Part shown: in pieces, positions 11,901 to 21,701 of the stretch
How the letters are laid out: every line of letters starts with the position of its first letter
Position numbering within the stretch: position 1 is the first letter of the stretch
Made by a program: the position numbers and the translations under genes
NCBI GenBank assembly: GCA_945859605.1
Contig: OX243825.1
Span: 30,903,226 to 30,967,225, forward strand
Reading direction: 5' to 3'
Source of the DNA: Lumbricus rubellus
Taxonomy: Eukaryota > Annelida > Clitellata > Crassiclitellata > Lumbricidae
DNA: 64,000 nt
Notes under the pieces: generated by a model
What the model saw: the letters and a program-made list of their open reading frames with translations, nothing else
The model's database searches: none
What the model was told of the DNA's origin: nothing

Positions 11901-14865
11901 CCGGAAACACAACATTTTTGTTAGGCCTTAGCATCAATACGATAATTTCATTGCTCTTCGAACTCCTAATTTTGCTATAACTTCTACTTATATATAAAAA
12001 TTTTGATTGCTCATCCAACTTACTTCTAGTTTTTAGCATTAATGTCATGGTTTCACAGGTCATCCAACATATACTTGTGCTATATATAATGCTCATCCAG
12101 CTTCTAATGTTTCTGCAGCGATTTTGCATCAATACCACGTATTCATTGCTAAACATTCATCAATGAACTTCTAGTTTTACCGTAACGTATATTTATGAAC
12201 AGCCATGTGTATTGGAATTTGTATTGGAATATGCTCACCGTTCCCAGTCTGACGAATCGTCCTGATGCGCTACTGACTGGTCGAGCGGTCTGCGCTGTCC
12301 TTGGCGTCCTGATGGCCTTCTCCATCGTCCCTGGACGAGCGGACTGCGTCCCCGGCCTCACGAAACCACTCAGAGGCCGCCCGGACTGAGACATCGGCCT
12401 GAAATGTCACAAATTCAACATCAGTTTCTGAGAGTAAATGAACAAAATGTATAAATGAAAGAAAGAAGGTACCTGGGCACTGCCTCATTCCAACCGATTC
12501 ACTTTGCAATTTATTTATTTATTTATTTCGGAAATTTATATAGCGCCTCTTCAATGTAGGCTACTCAGAAGCGCTACCGGCCCAACCACGGCTAAATAAA
12601 AGTTTTTAGGTTCTTAAGGAACAGAGCGGAGTGACATCTGGGAATTGAGCGCAATGTAACAGGAAGACCATTCCAGGTAGTAGCACCAGCAACAGAGAAT
12701 GAACGACGCTGTCGCATAGCAGTCCGCGAGCGGGGAACCAGAAGCTCAATTTGGTTCGCCGATCGAAGGGTGGATCGACGCTGAACTCCTAAGGTGGAAG
12801 AACAGAGTTCTCGAAGATACGGTGGAGCTAGTCCTTCAATGCACCGCCTAACCAAGGCACAGATTAGCATGCACAATTGCACATACATACATGGCTTTAT
12901 CAATTCATGGATTAACAAAATGCAAAAAGAATATCAAAAAGGCTATTACCTGACTGACAACTGTTTTTCTGACTGCCAATCTATATAATTGATTGTGTGA
13001 TTGACTGGTTGATTGTCTGTGCGATTGACTTACTCAACGAGTGACTGATCGAATGACTGACTTTACAGTCTGACTGGTTTTGTAACTACCTGACTCCTTG
13101 ACTTGGCGTTCCAATCCCAGAGTTCGGTCGATTGAGTGACGTTCCTGGTCTGGAGACGTTCGAGATGGCATTGTCATCCATCAGTGTCTCTGCGATTCCA
13201 ATCTCATCAACGTCAACTTCATCAACGTACAGCTGCTCCGTCAGACCCTTCATCTTCAACGTCCATGCGGCCTACAACATGACAAGCAGCATGACAAGCA
13301 GCATGACAAGCAGCATGACAAGCAACATGACAAGCAACATGACAAGCAGCATGACAAGCAACATGACAAGCAACATGACAAGCAGCATGACAAGAAGCAT
13401 GACAAGCAACATGACAGGCAACATGACAGGCAACATGACAAGCAGCATGACAAGCAGCATGACAAGCAGCATGACAAGCAGCATGACAAGTACTGATAGA
13501 CTGCTCCTAAGTTGTTTAAGCTGTTTATGTTCAGTTTTGAATTCTTTTACGATTGTGGAGGGAAAAATATATACAGTGTATTTTGCCAGCGTATATTATA
13601 AGAGCCATTCCATACCCTGAAAAGTTCTGTCAAATCTAACTTCTGTTTCATCCATATTATTTCCATCAATCCAACCTCTATTTCACCAGAAATTATTTCC
13701 ATCAATCTACCAAAGTTTCTAACTACGACATTAACCCCAACACAAACAATAAACGACCATCACGACGCTAAACCTGACCTAACTCAAACTATAACGACAA
13801 AGACTACCCTCTTGGCAATGCATATAATTATAATCTGTTCGCTTTGGTGAAGAAATGATAGCGCCATACACATTTATAAGTAATTAATGTCCACCCCACC
13901 CACCACAGCCCCCAAGACCCATGATTGTGAATGTAAGCAGACAAAAACAGGCATGATAAAAAGGACAATAGTTACTAGAGATAAGGATACAATACTGAGG
14001 CTATATAAATCACTGGTTAGGCCACAGCTGGAATACTGCATTCAGGCATGGAATCCATACTTAAAGCAGGATATTGAAAAACTGGAGAAAGTGCAGAGAA
14101 GAGCTACGAAGATGATTTGGGGTTACAAAGATATGAGCTATGAGGAGAGGTTGGAAAGGTGTGGGCTAACAACACTGGAGAGACGGAGGAGCAGAGGAGA
14201 CCTAATTGAAGCATACAAGATCATTACTGGAAAGGAAGCACTATGTTGGGAGAAGTTCTTTGTATTAGCACCAAACAAAGCAACTCGGGGTCATAGGTAC
14301 AAATTATTTAAGAAGCCGAAAGGATCATTAGGGCAGAAATTTTTCAGTGCTAGAGTTGTGGACATGTGGAACGGATTGGGGGACAGCACTGTGTCGGTGG
14401 ACACGGTCACAGCATTTAAAAGGAACCTAGGAAAATTGGGGTATTAAAAGTTCCAGGTCAATTTTGCAGTGGTTCTAACACAGGCCTAGTGTCTTCTGAA
14501 CCACTTAAAACCCATGTTATGTTATGTTATGTTATGTTAATTTATAAAGCTAAAACGAGACATTACACAAAGCCATTTTAAGGAAAGCGTAAAAGATTGC
14601 GCATGCACAAAAGTCTTCCGCCACGGAATCATTGAGTCAAAAATATCATGTTTATTCCGCCGCAAAAGATTTATCCTTTTAAAACATAGTTGCGTGCAGT
14701 GCTCGCATAGATCGAACACATTGATATTTCTGCGACAATAGTTTGTTGTTTTTAGCGAGATACCTGATCGTAAGGATTTTTCGTCAACAGCTGTGTACAG
14801 ATGTCAACGCACTGTTGAAACTTTCTCCTTCTGTAGAAACTCAGCGCTAAAAACATCGGATCCAT
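5963..14865 (-). CDS. TTC8: Tetratricopeptide repeat protein 8 (BBS8), 11 coding exons
   Basis: TTC8/BBS8 is a TPR subunit of the BBSome, the coat complex that moves membrane proteins in cilia. Coding exons in transcript order: 14764-14865, 13090-13271, 12239-12398, 11236-11370, 10188-10273, 9569-9767, 8768-8907, 8113-8284, 7519-7397, 6521-6604, 5963-6079. Every junction is GT-AG and in phase, giving 1500 bp and 499 residues, close to the usual length of the family. Diagnostic pieces are [19 protein letters not shown] at the N-terminus, [53 protein letters not shown] and the C-terminal EQHFAMI. TPR units fill the second half; the low-complexity Pro/Arg/Thr linker lies between about residues 80 and 150. 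The gene looks intact. Its introns are loaded with SINE, LINE, MITE and minisatellite sequence. Confidence 0.96.
6080..6350. repeat. Degenerate ~17-bp repeats in TTC8 intron 10
   Basis: Repeated variants of TTGACTTAATGACTTAG fill most of the intron next to the last exon. Copies are diverged. Confidence 0.65.
6359..6407. repeat. Near-perfect hairpin in TTC8 intron 10
   Basis: TTGGTAACCTATTGGCTTGTTTAG is followed directly by its near-exact reverse complement, forming a stem of about 22 bp with almost no loop. Confidence 0.75.
6625..6860. repeat. Diffuse ~31-bp repeats in TTC8 intron 9
   Basis: Variants of CATTACTATTCAAACCAGTT with CATGCATAATT recur; related copies lie at 7570-7680 in the next intron. 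Confidence 0.55.
8000..8075 (+). repeat. SINE/LINE 3'-end fragment
   Basis: Contains GAGGCGCTATATAAATTCA, the same end found in several LINE and SINE pieces here. It lies in TTC8 intron 8, just past the exon 8 donor. Confidence 0.45.
8518..8665. repeat. A/T-rich simple repeat
   Basis: Imperfect TTA/CAT trinucleotide tract (ATTATTATCATT and variants) in TTC8 intron 7. Confidence 0.7.
9045..9265 (-). mobile_element. tRNA-headed SINE, copy in TTC8 intron 6
   Basis: Read on the minus strand it starts with a tRNA-like head (GTGGTGTAGTGG box A region, GGTTCGAATCCACC box B), continues with GGACCTTGGGCAAGTCCTTC and ends in GAAGGGGCGCTATAACAAGT. The same family recurs at 19850, 20790, 27490, 51960 and 61085. 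It is a retroposon, not a tRNA gene. Confidence 0.8.
9282..9520 (+). repeat. LINE ORF2 C-terminal fragment
   Basis: The plus strand encodes a piece with [11 protein letters not shown] and [11 protein letters not shown], the conserved tail of L2/CR1-type reverse transcriptase ORFs. It is preceded by a SINE-like end (TGCTATAGCGCCCCTTCA). Short and broken. Confidence 0.6.
10712..11188. mobile_element. Foldback element with GACAACTCGTCCAC end arrays
   Basis: About 477 bp, palindromic overall, in TTC8 intron 4. Each end is an array of a ~15-bp motif (GACAACTCGTCCACC left; its reverse complement right). The inside carries GAAATAGAAGCTGGATTGAT units on the left arm and their reverse complement on the right arm. 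TACATTA flanks both sides (10705-10711 and 11189-11195) as a candidate target duplication. No coding sequence, so it is non-autonomous. Confidence 0.75.
11507..11930. mobile_element. MITE with AGGCCTTA ends and 8-bp target duplication
   Basis: Terminal inverted repeats of about 33 bp contain ATGTTGTGTTTCCGGTAAC. GCATCAAT lies directly on both sides (11499-11506 and 11931-11938), a perfect 8-bp duplication as made by hAT-type elements. A second copy in the opposite orientation is at 20307-20728. No ORF. Confidence 0.85.
12525..12890 (-). repeat. L2/CR1-type LINE 3' fragment
   Basis: The minus strand encodes [10 protein letters not shown], then [16 protein letters not shown] and [11 protein letters not shown], the conserved end of the LINE reverse transcriptase ORF, followed by the GCGCTTCTGAGTAG 3' end. 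It lies in TTC8 intron 2 in the same orientation as the gene. Confidence 0.75.
13279..13494. repeat. 12-bp minisatellite next to the TTC8 exon 2 acceptor
   Basis: About 18 copies of ATGACAAGCAGC (variants end CAAC or carry AGGC) begin 8 bp from the exon 2 boundary at 13271. On the transcribed strand the repeat GCTGCTTGTCAT forms the end of intron 1, including the tract before the AG. The long ORFs seen here are only read-through of the repeat. Confidence 0.9.
13925..14540 (+). pseudogene. CR1-type LINE fragment, reverse transcriptase C-terminus
   Basis: An open frame to 14447 encodes [35 protein letters not shown] and a final region with [10 protein letters not shown], the C-terminal part of a CR1-like LINE ORF2. 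The catalytic palm is absent, so the copy is 5'-truncated. It ends in a TTATG pentamer tail near 14510-14540. It sits in TTC8 intron 1, antisense to the gene. Confidence 0.85.
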
Positions 14866-14902
14866 TTTAATAAATATCGGTGAAAATGTAAATGTTTATA
14901 AT

Positions 14903-14933
14903 GTTTGCCATGGAATCCGCAAAAACCGGAAGT
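14903..14933 (-). promoter_or_regulatory. Candidate TTC8 promoter: X-box-like and ETS-like sites
   Basis: Between 38 and 70 bp upstream of the TTC8 ATG lie GTTTGCCATGGAAT (14903-14916), an imperfect match to the RFX X-box (GTTGCCATGGCAAC), and ACCGGAAGT (14925-14933), a classical ETS core. RFX control of BBS genes is established in worm and vertebrates; its use here is an inference. Confidence 0.4.
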
Positions 14934-14999
14934 CTTGCATAAACTAAGCTTCGAATGAGGCGACATTGTCAAAATAGTCCAATAATACGGCCTGTTATT

Positions 15000-15640
15000 T
15001 TCCAGACAAGTATAGGCCTAAACTATTCCAGAAAAACAGCAAAATAACGATATGAAGAAAAAATATTGGAATGATTATAAATTATCGTTTCGTTGATTTA
15101 ATTCGTTGGCCCCATAGTATAATTTTTGAAAAAATTGTTGCTGACTGACGCTAGCAGTCTGTCATCGGCTTCATATAATATTAGGCTATGCTTATTGAAT
15201 TGCATATTTCAATTTTTCGTGATTGTAGGCCTGCATGCTGTAATAATTATTCTTTTCTTGTCCATTGTTCCCGCAGTGCGTTTGCAGGCGGTTCAATAAA
15301 GCATATACTTACTTACATGCTTACTTACTTATCTACTTAATTACTTCACGAGCCATGTCCCAAGACGTTGGGCGTAAATAATTGTCTGGCAGATAACCCA
15401 TTCGCCGAGTTCTTTGCAGAAAGTTGTCGAGCCTTATTAATTTTTGTCCTTGGCTTTAGTGAAGCCAACGGTGACCAAATTAGCCTAAAACATTGCAGCA
15501 TAGAGGAGACATGTAGGCCTACAGGACGTACACGGGCTTTGCTCTTGTCACATCACGCGCAGCACGGTTGTGCGGAGGCAATAGGCCTACCGTAGGCCTA
15601 CGTGGGTTTTCACTTTTCAGTAGGCTATTCTGAGAGCATT
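15000..15640. repeat. Segmental duplication copy 1
   Basis: Matches 16730-17220: both have ATTATCGTTTCGT, GCTAGCAGTCTGTCATCGGC, CAGATAACCCATTCGC and GTAGGCCTACGTGGGTTT in the same order. Copy 1 is split by an insertion at about 15175-15350. Confidence 0.7.
15175..15350 (+). mobile_element. Insertion with TTAC tail (SINE-like)
   Basis: Absent from the duplicate at 16880, where the flanking CATCGGCTTCA and CACGAGCCATG are joined. It ends with TTTGCAGGCGGTTCAATAAAG and CTTACTTAC repeats. The GCAGGCG-TTCAATAAAG end matches the SINE at 63725-63960; other TTAC-tailed ends lie near 27175-27240 and 62290-62335. Confidence 0.6.
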
Positions 15641-16317
15641 TAGGCCCAGTAAGATAACATGCACAGGCCGGTCAGGACAGACCGGTGGAGAGAGTCGAGG
15701 GAGAGAGCATACGTGCATAGGCGTAACTGTCTATGTGATGGTGGTGTCCAGTCACCACCACTTTTAAAAGTGGTCGTGACAGTCACCACCACTTTTTGGT
15801 CCGGCAAAGAAATATTTTTTAAACATGAAAAGATTTGACTGTCTAACATATAATAATTATGTCGTTGCAATGTCAGTCACGAATAATAGCCTATGTAGGT
15901 CTATAGGTTATTCATCACTAGCCTATATCGTCGCGATGGCACCAATGCTGATAGAGGTTCTCTGTCCAGAGTATTATAGCCTACCTGACTCATGGCCGTA
16001 AATGCTAGGGGGGAAGGAATTCCATTATTTTGCACTTTAAACTTGGGGAAAGGGATCTCGAGCGTAAAGCAATTCCCTTCCACAAAAGTTTTTACTCCTA
16101 GGCAGTGGCATGCTTGCACATGCGCACACAATAGGCTAGCCTAATTTACCTTTTGAGATCATTATTAGTCTACTATCAAAATTGTATTTGAGAGAACCTC
16201 CGTACCGTAACTCGGCAAAAATTGGCTCAGACTTTAGGGAAGGACCTCTTGGATGATATATATTTACGCGACTACATGGATACTAGGATCCTTACTAATA
16301 CTATATCCCAGAAACTA

Positions 16318-16728
16318 GGGCAGTTCCAAAATCACGAATTCACGGGAATCACGGAAACCTTGAATTTTGCCGTTTGCCGTGAATTTCGCCGTTTGCTGTG
16401 AATTTTGCCTTTTGCCGTGATTTTCCGTGATTTTTCACATTTTCAGAACTTTTAAAAAAAACATGTTAAAAATGGTTGCGAAACATGTCAAAAATGGAGC
16501 CGACGACCGAAAAAAACTAGGAAACATTAAATTAATTTAAGGATTTCTGTTTTGGGAAGTGAATGACGTCGCTGACAAGTAAAGACTCATTCATAAACAC
16601 TCGTATTTTAACGTGTTTTTACAAAAAAGGGCAGAAAATGTGAAAAATCACGGAAAATAGAATTTTTGAATTTTTTTAAAAGTATGCCGTGATTTTTTCA
16701 CTTTTTGACCGTCATTTTGGAACTGCCC
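16318..16728. mobile_element. MITE with GGGCAGTTCCAAAAT inverted ends and TA duplication
   Basis: 411 bp bounded by GGGCAGTTCCAAAATCACG and its near-exact reverse complement, with TA on both sides (16316-16317, 16729-16730), as for Tc1/mariner-type elements. The inside repeats GCCGTGAATTTTGCC. No coding sequence. It interrupts the second copy of the segmental duplication. Confidence 0.75.
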
Positions 16729-16729
16729 T

Positions 16730-17270
16730 ACAGAAAACACAGCAAATGCTATGACGAAAAATATTGGGATGATAATTAGAATAATTATTATCGTTTCGTC
16801 AATTTAGGCTAATTCGTTGTCCCATAATTTTGTGGAAAAATTGCTGCTGACTGACGCTAGCAGTCTGTCATCGGCTTCACGAGCCATGTCCAAGACGTTA
16901 ATTGGGCGTAATGCCTGGCAGATAACCCATTCGCTGAGTCTGTCATCGGCTTCACGAGCCATGTCCAAGACGTTGGGCGTAATGCCTGGCAGATAACCCA
17001 TTCGCTGATCGAGTTCTTTGCAGAAAGTACTTTTGTCGAGCCTTATCTTAGGTTAATAATTGCCCTGAGCTTTAGTGAAGCCCACCAAACAGGAACCGCA
17101 TATAGGAGACATGACACGTAGGCTACGGGCGTTGCTCTTGTCAGATCATGCAGCACGGATGTAGCCTACGGAGGCAATGGACCTACCGTAGGCCTACGTG
17201 GGTTTTAGGGTTCGGAGAGCATAGGCACAGTATACATAGCATAGGCCTACAAGGAGCGGGAGTAGGTCCT
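16730..17270. repeat. Segmental duplication copy 2 with exon-like remnant
   Basis: Matches 15000-15640. A ~75-bp piece is further duplicated in tandem (about 16862-16935 and 16937-17008). On the minus strand it reads GYLPGITPNVLDMAREADDR, open through both tandem copies but with a frame change between them. It looks like a duplicated exon scrap; I do not recognise the protein and expect no function. Confidence 0.5.
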
Positions 17271-17389
17271 CAATACTCAAGTATTGCATGCATGTCTACA
17301 TAGAAGCGCATAGATCGTCTCGTACGGCCACTGTCAGGATCTTCATGTTTGAGACACGGTGTACCCCGGCAATAGGCCTATTCATTCAT

Positions 17390-17490
17390 TAGCCTAAATG
17401 CATTTATATAGCGCCTCTTGGAGGGGCTACTAACTTAGCGGCGCTCCCAACCTCAAGCGCGGCCAAATAAAACTGTCTTAAGATGAGAGA
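17390..17490 (-). repeat. LINE/SINE 3'-end fragment
   Basis: CATTTATATAGCGCCTCTTG followed by GGCGCTCCCAACCTC; the same end occurs at 21340-21420 and 12535. 17500-18085 holds no gene, only A/T-rich DNA with several TAGGCCTA-type motifs. Confidence 0.5.
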
Positions 17491-18086
17491 GAATACGATA
17501 CTTCATTAATCAATATTATAGGTGGGCCTAACCTTGTCCTACAAGCTGCAAACTTTCTATATATTTTCTGTTTATTGAACAATCCGGTTGACAGACCGCA
17601 ACCGGTAGGCTATATTATATTATAGCCTAGGCCCTAATAATATTATGTTCTACAGTTACGAGTTATCTTAATTAACATCAATCATAACAGTACAGCACTA
17701 GGCCTGCTATAACACGACATAAGTATATCTTGCAATAGGCCAACAAGATTGCCAATGGCAGCCTTTAATATTTTTTCACGTTTGGAAAAGCTAAAATGTG
17801 TTTTGGGCTTAGTTGTGCACAATTATTGGGCTATAATGATTGTGGTGCCATTTTGAATGCTCTTTTTTGGTATGGCGCGTATAGTACTATTACGATATCG
17901 TTTATGAAAAATACTACTAATAATGTCATATAGTATTATTTCAGTTATATAAACAGTCTTGTGAGTAAATTATTCAGTTATCTCTGTTTATATCAATTTT
18001 CCTTACCTTCGGCAACGTAATAGCATTGTATAAAAGTGTGCAATATACAAACTTAGCAACTTAAACTGTCCGGCGGGTAGGGCCTA

Positions 18087-19690
18087 CTGCTTGATCGGGC
18101 AAAACTCCGAACGGCGGTCCCAAATTACAAAATTCAATAAATCGATAGGCTATCTCCTGAGAAGGCTTTAAACATGATGTGTGGTGAAATAGAAGGTAAA
18201 ATTCTAGGACGACGCGGTAGCAATTCTATAACGACGCGGTAGCAAGTAAACATCATGTCGGCAAAAGATCCGCGCATAATAGAGCCCATAAATCCAACTT
18301 CTAGTTTGCCGAGAATTCTTTTAATCGATCCAGCTTCTGTTTAGGCAAGAATTTGTTCGATAAATTTCGCTTCTATGTCGTCCGCAAATATTTTTATTCA
18401 ATTCATCAATCCAGCTTCAATTTCAGCAGAATGACTGCACTAACCCTAAAACTAACCCTAACCGACCCTCACGTCGCCTAACCTGAGCCCTGACCGACCC
18501 TCACGACGCCTAACCTGAGCCCTAACCGACCCTCACGCGTAAAATCCATGATGTTTACTTGCTACCGCGTCGTTATAGAATTGCTACCGCGTCGTCATAG
18601 AATTTAACCAAATAGAATTAAGGTGGATTGATGAAAACCGTTTGATTGATGTACGCTTGATAAAAGAAAGCTGGATAAACGGCATTCCAGCTGAAATGGA
18701 GGTAAAAGTGCATTTTAGCGTATTTTATTATTTCGAAATCGATATGGTGCATTTTAGCGTATTTTATTATTTAGCGTATGTATTTACATATTTTGTTGAT
18801 GAATCGTTATAACTGTTCATATTTCTTATGAAAAGTATATTGAAAGCTGGATCGGTGAAAACTTCTTGGTGAAATAGAAGCTGAATTGATGAGAAAACAC
18901 TTGAGAAATGGAATGTGGATTAAGGTATCTAATGGCTGACATAGCAGCTGGATGGACAAAAATAACGATCGAGAAATGGAAACGGAACTGATGAAACGAT
19001 TGCTTGAGAAATAGAAGGTGGATTGATGAAAATTATTTCCATTAAATAGAAGCGGGTTGCTGAAGAGATACTTAATGAAATGAGAGCTTGGCTGATGACA
19101 AATAATTGTTATTTAAATAGAATCAGGATTGATGAAAAAATTGTTGCTGCAACAGAAGCTGGATTGCCGACATGCCAAGGTAGAAGGTAGAAGTCGGATT
19201 GATGAAAATACCTGCGGAAGTTCGAAAACGCACACAAACAATAAAATACGCTATTTATTTTGACCTAAGCGGTTTCGAATAAAATACGCTAAAATGCACT
19301 TTTACCGAAATGGAAGCTGGATACATGCTGAAATACATAACTGAAATCAACAATCCAGTTTCCATTTCTTAAGTTTAATTTTCGTCAATCCAGTTTCTAT
19401 TTCACCTATATAAGGATCCTTCATCCAGCATCCATCTCGCAAGTGTTTTAATTAATCCATCTCCCATTTAACTTATTTTTATGTCCATCATCCATGTTCT
19501 ATTTCTCAACCGTTCAATTCATAATCTAGCTTCTATTTCAGATCTAAAAATACCTTCATCCAGCTTATATTTCACTTGCGTTTCTTCATAAATCCATCCA
19601 ATACACCGCACTATTACGACACGTCATGTTGATTTACTTAATGTTATAATTTGGGACAGCCGTTCGGAGTTTTGCCCTTGATCGTTCTAT
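18087..19690. mobile_element. Large foldback element
   Basis: Outer arms match as inverted repeats: GGGCAAAACTCCGAACGGC at 18098 and its reverse complement GCCGTTCGGAGTTTTGCCC near 19660. Further inverted pairs lie inside, including GTAAAAGTGCATTTTAGCGT near 18704 and its complement near 19290, and GACGCGGTAGCAA units near 18210 against TTGCTACCGCGTC near 18555. The core is made of AGCTGGATTGATGAAA-type units. Also contains the CCTAACCGACCCTCACG module (18430-18545). No ORF. Confidence 0.65.
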
Positions 19691-19849
19691 AGAAGAAGTT
19701 ATGATTTTCTTCACGTTGGTATCATGTACGTGGGATAAACTTGCGGTAGATGAGGTTGATTACTGTTGAACTTGAATCCGATACAGTGATGGAATAGCGT
19801 AGGCTAGGTTTGAGGAACTTTTTCACAAAAGAATTGGGGCAACTCGAGT

Positions 19850-20085
19850 TACTCGAACCGGTGGTGTACGTAGTGGTGGCGTCGTTGCATTGGAGCCGGG
19901 AGGTTCGAGGTTCGAATCCACCTCGCCGCATAAGGACCTTGGGCAAGTCCTTCACTCACAATTGTTCAGCACTTCGGCGTGAAATTCCGATGCAGTGTTT
20001 GCTCTGCATTCGGGAGCGCCTCTGAGTAGTAGAGAGAGAGCTCGAAGGGGCGCTATGACAAGTGCACATACAAACAAACAAACAA
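19850..20085 (+). mobile_element. tRNA-headed SINE
   Basis: Same family as 9045-9265, here in plus orientation: tRNA-like head with GGTTCGAATCCACC, then GGACCTTGGGCAAGTCCTTC, ending in GAAGGGGCGCTATGACAAGT and CAAACAAACAAAC. Confidence 0.8.
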
Positions 20086-20306
20086 ACTTAGAGTTTTGGA
20101 TGAGTTGCAGCCTTTTTTGTGTGATAGACCCACAGAAATCGAATTATCGGTATATCGAGAGGATACATGCAAGAGAACAAGCAATGGTTTGTTACATATT
20201 CGTTGTTAGGGTCGACCTGATGTGATAGAAACTAGATTTAGATTTTAGAGTATGAAATTGAGCTGTAAGTGTAGTTTAAGGTTTCAGTTTAGTGTTACTG
20301 CTCAGG

Positions 20307-20728
20307 TTAGGCCTAAAAAAAAAAATGTTGTGTTTCCGGTAACCCGACCGACCCTCTTTTATTGCCGCGACTCAAATAATTTTGTAAAAAATTTTATTAA
20401 AAAAATAAAAGTTTTCCTAAAAAATTTATTTAATTTTTTTTACATTTGTATTGACATAACAGAAAAGACGTCACCAACAATGAAATTAATAGGACTGCTT
20501 TCTAGAGCAGTTTTAGGTGCAGACAGTCGGGAAATAGGCATTTTATACTTGCTTAGAATACGTACTTTGTTGCAGCGTGTACCTTTGTGCAAAAAAAGCC
20601 GTGGAGTATAATTTTTCGGATAATCACTGTATAAAAATATTTTACCAAAATAAAAATATTTTCCGATCTACCTACCCAATTTTTTCAGCTCTGTTACCGG
20701 AAACACAACATTTTTTTTAGGCCTTAGC
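20307..20728. mobile_element. MITE, second copy of the TTTCCGGTAAC family
   Basis: Inverted ends with ATGTTGTGTTTCCGGTAAC. The sequence is the reverse complement of the copy at 11507-11930, including ACCCTCTTTTATTGCCG. A clear target duplication is not visible here, so this copy is probably older or its edge is damaged. Confidence 0.75.
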
Positions 20729-20784
20729 AGCTTCAATTTGTACAGCAAGAATGGTTTGCAATGAGCACTAATAAAATGCAGTTT

Positions 20785-21003
20785 GTTTGTATTTTGTTTG
20801 TATGTGCACTTGTTATAGCGCCCCTACTCAGAAGCGCTCCAGACTACAGCGCAGACATTGCATAGGAGTTTCACACGGAAGCGCTGTGCAAATGCAAGTG
20901 AAAGACTTGCCCAAAGTCCCAACGCGGCGACTTGAGGTGGATTCGAACCCGCAACCTTCTGGCTGCAAGGTGACGAACATACCCACTACACCGCGCCCCT
21001 CGT
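20785..21003 (-). mobile_element. tRNA-headed SINE
   Basis: Minus-strand copy of the 9045-9265 family, with ACTTGTTATAGCGCCCCT at the left and the tRNA-like head ending in GGGGCGCGGTGTAGTGGG at the right. Confidence 0.75.
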
Positions 21004-21334
21004 GCCTGCAGTAGTACAGGATCAACGAATTTGTGGCATTTCCTACACAAAGAGTTTAAAGATTTGTAAAACTTTACTTTTATTTCATACACACTAATTT
21101 TAAATAATTATTAAGTACACTGTGCAGCTGGAGTACAACAGTGATCTGTACTCGACCCTTTACTATTAAACAAAATCTAATAGCCAGGTATTTTGTTTAA
21201 TCCTGCACTTGGATAGCTTCTCACACATGTTTATGTTCTTCTTCAATTAATTTTAGACCCAATTGTGTATGATTTTGGCTTAGAAGTTTTCTCTGCCAAA
21301 CAGTATTAGGCCTACTATAGTCACAGACCTTACC

Positions 21335-21570
21335 AATTCATTCATTAAATGCATTTATATACTAGTGCCTTTTTAACTGGGCTAATCATAGGTGCTCCCA
21401 ACCTCAGCATGGCCAAATAAAAACTGTCTTAAAAGGTGAGATAAGAAAGCCTGAGGAGGATTTTTAGAAAGGGATTGGAGTGTCAGAGGAAGAACATTCC
21501 AGGTTGAGGGTCCTACCACCAAGAAATCACAGTTCTGCATAGTGGAAGTAAGAGCAAAAGAGACCTGCAT
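21335..21570 (-). repeat. L2-type LINE 3' fragment
   Basis: Minus strand encodes NCDFLVVGPSTWNVLPLTLQ, the tail of a LINE reverse transcriptase ORF, followed by the AGGCACTAGTATATAAATGC end. Confidence 0.65.
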
Positions 21571-21701
21571 TTATGGCTAGATTTGGTTCTGACATGCCAT
21601 GCTGATTCTATATTTTACTTTCAACATTCACTTTTTTCTTTAAAAGATCTGCAGATGCAAGCGAGGATCCATGAGTCAACAGTGTCTTCACCAAAGTGAC
21701 C

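Noticed and set aside
13279..13494. CRISPR-like array
   Set aside because: Tandem repeats here and elsewhere have no unique spacers, and the genome is eukaryotic.
13256..13620. ORFs of MTSS or CLSC repeats
   Set aside because: 12-bp minisatellite in a TTC8 intron, no coding evidence.
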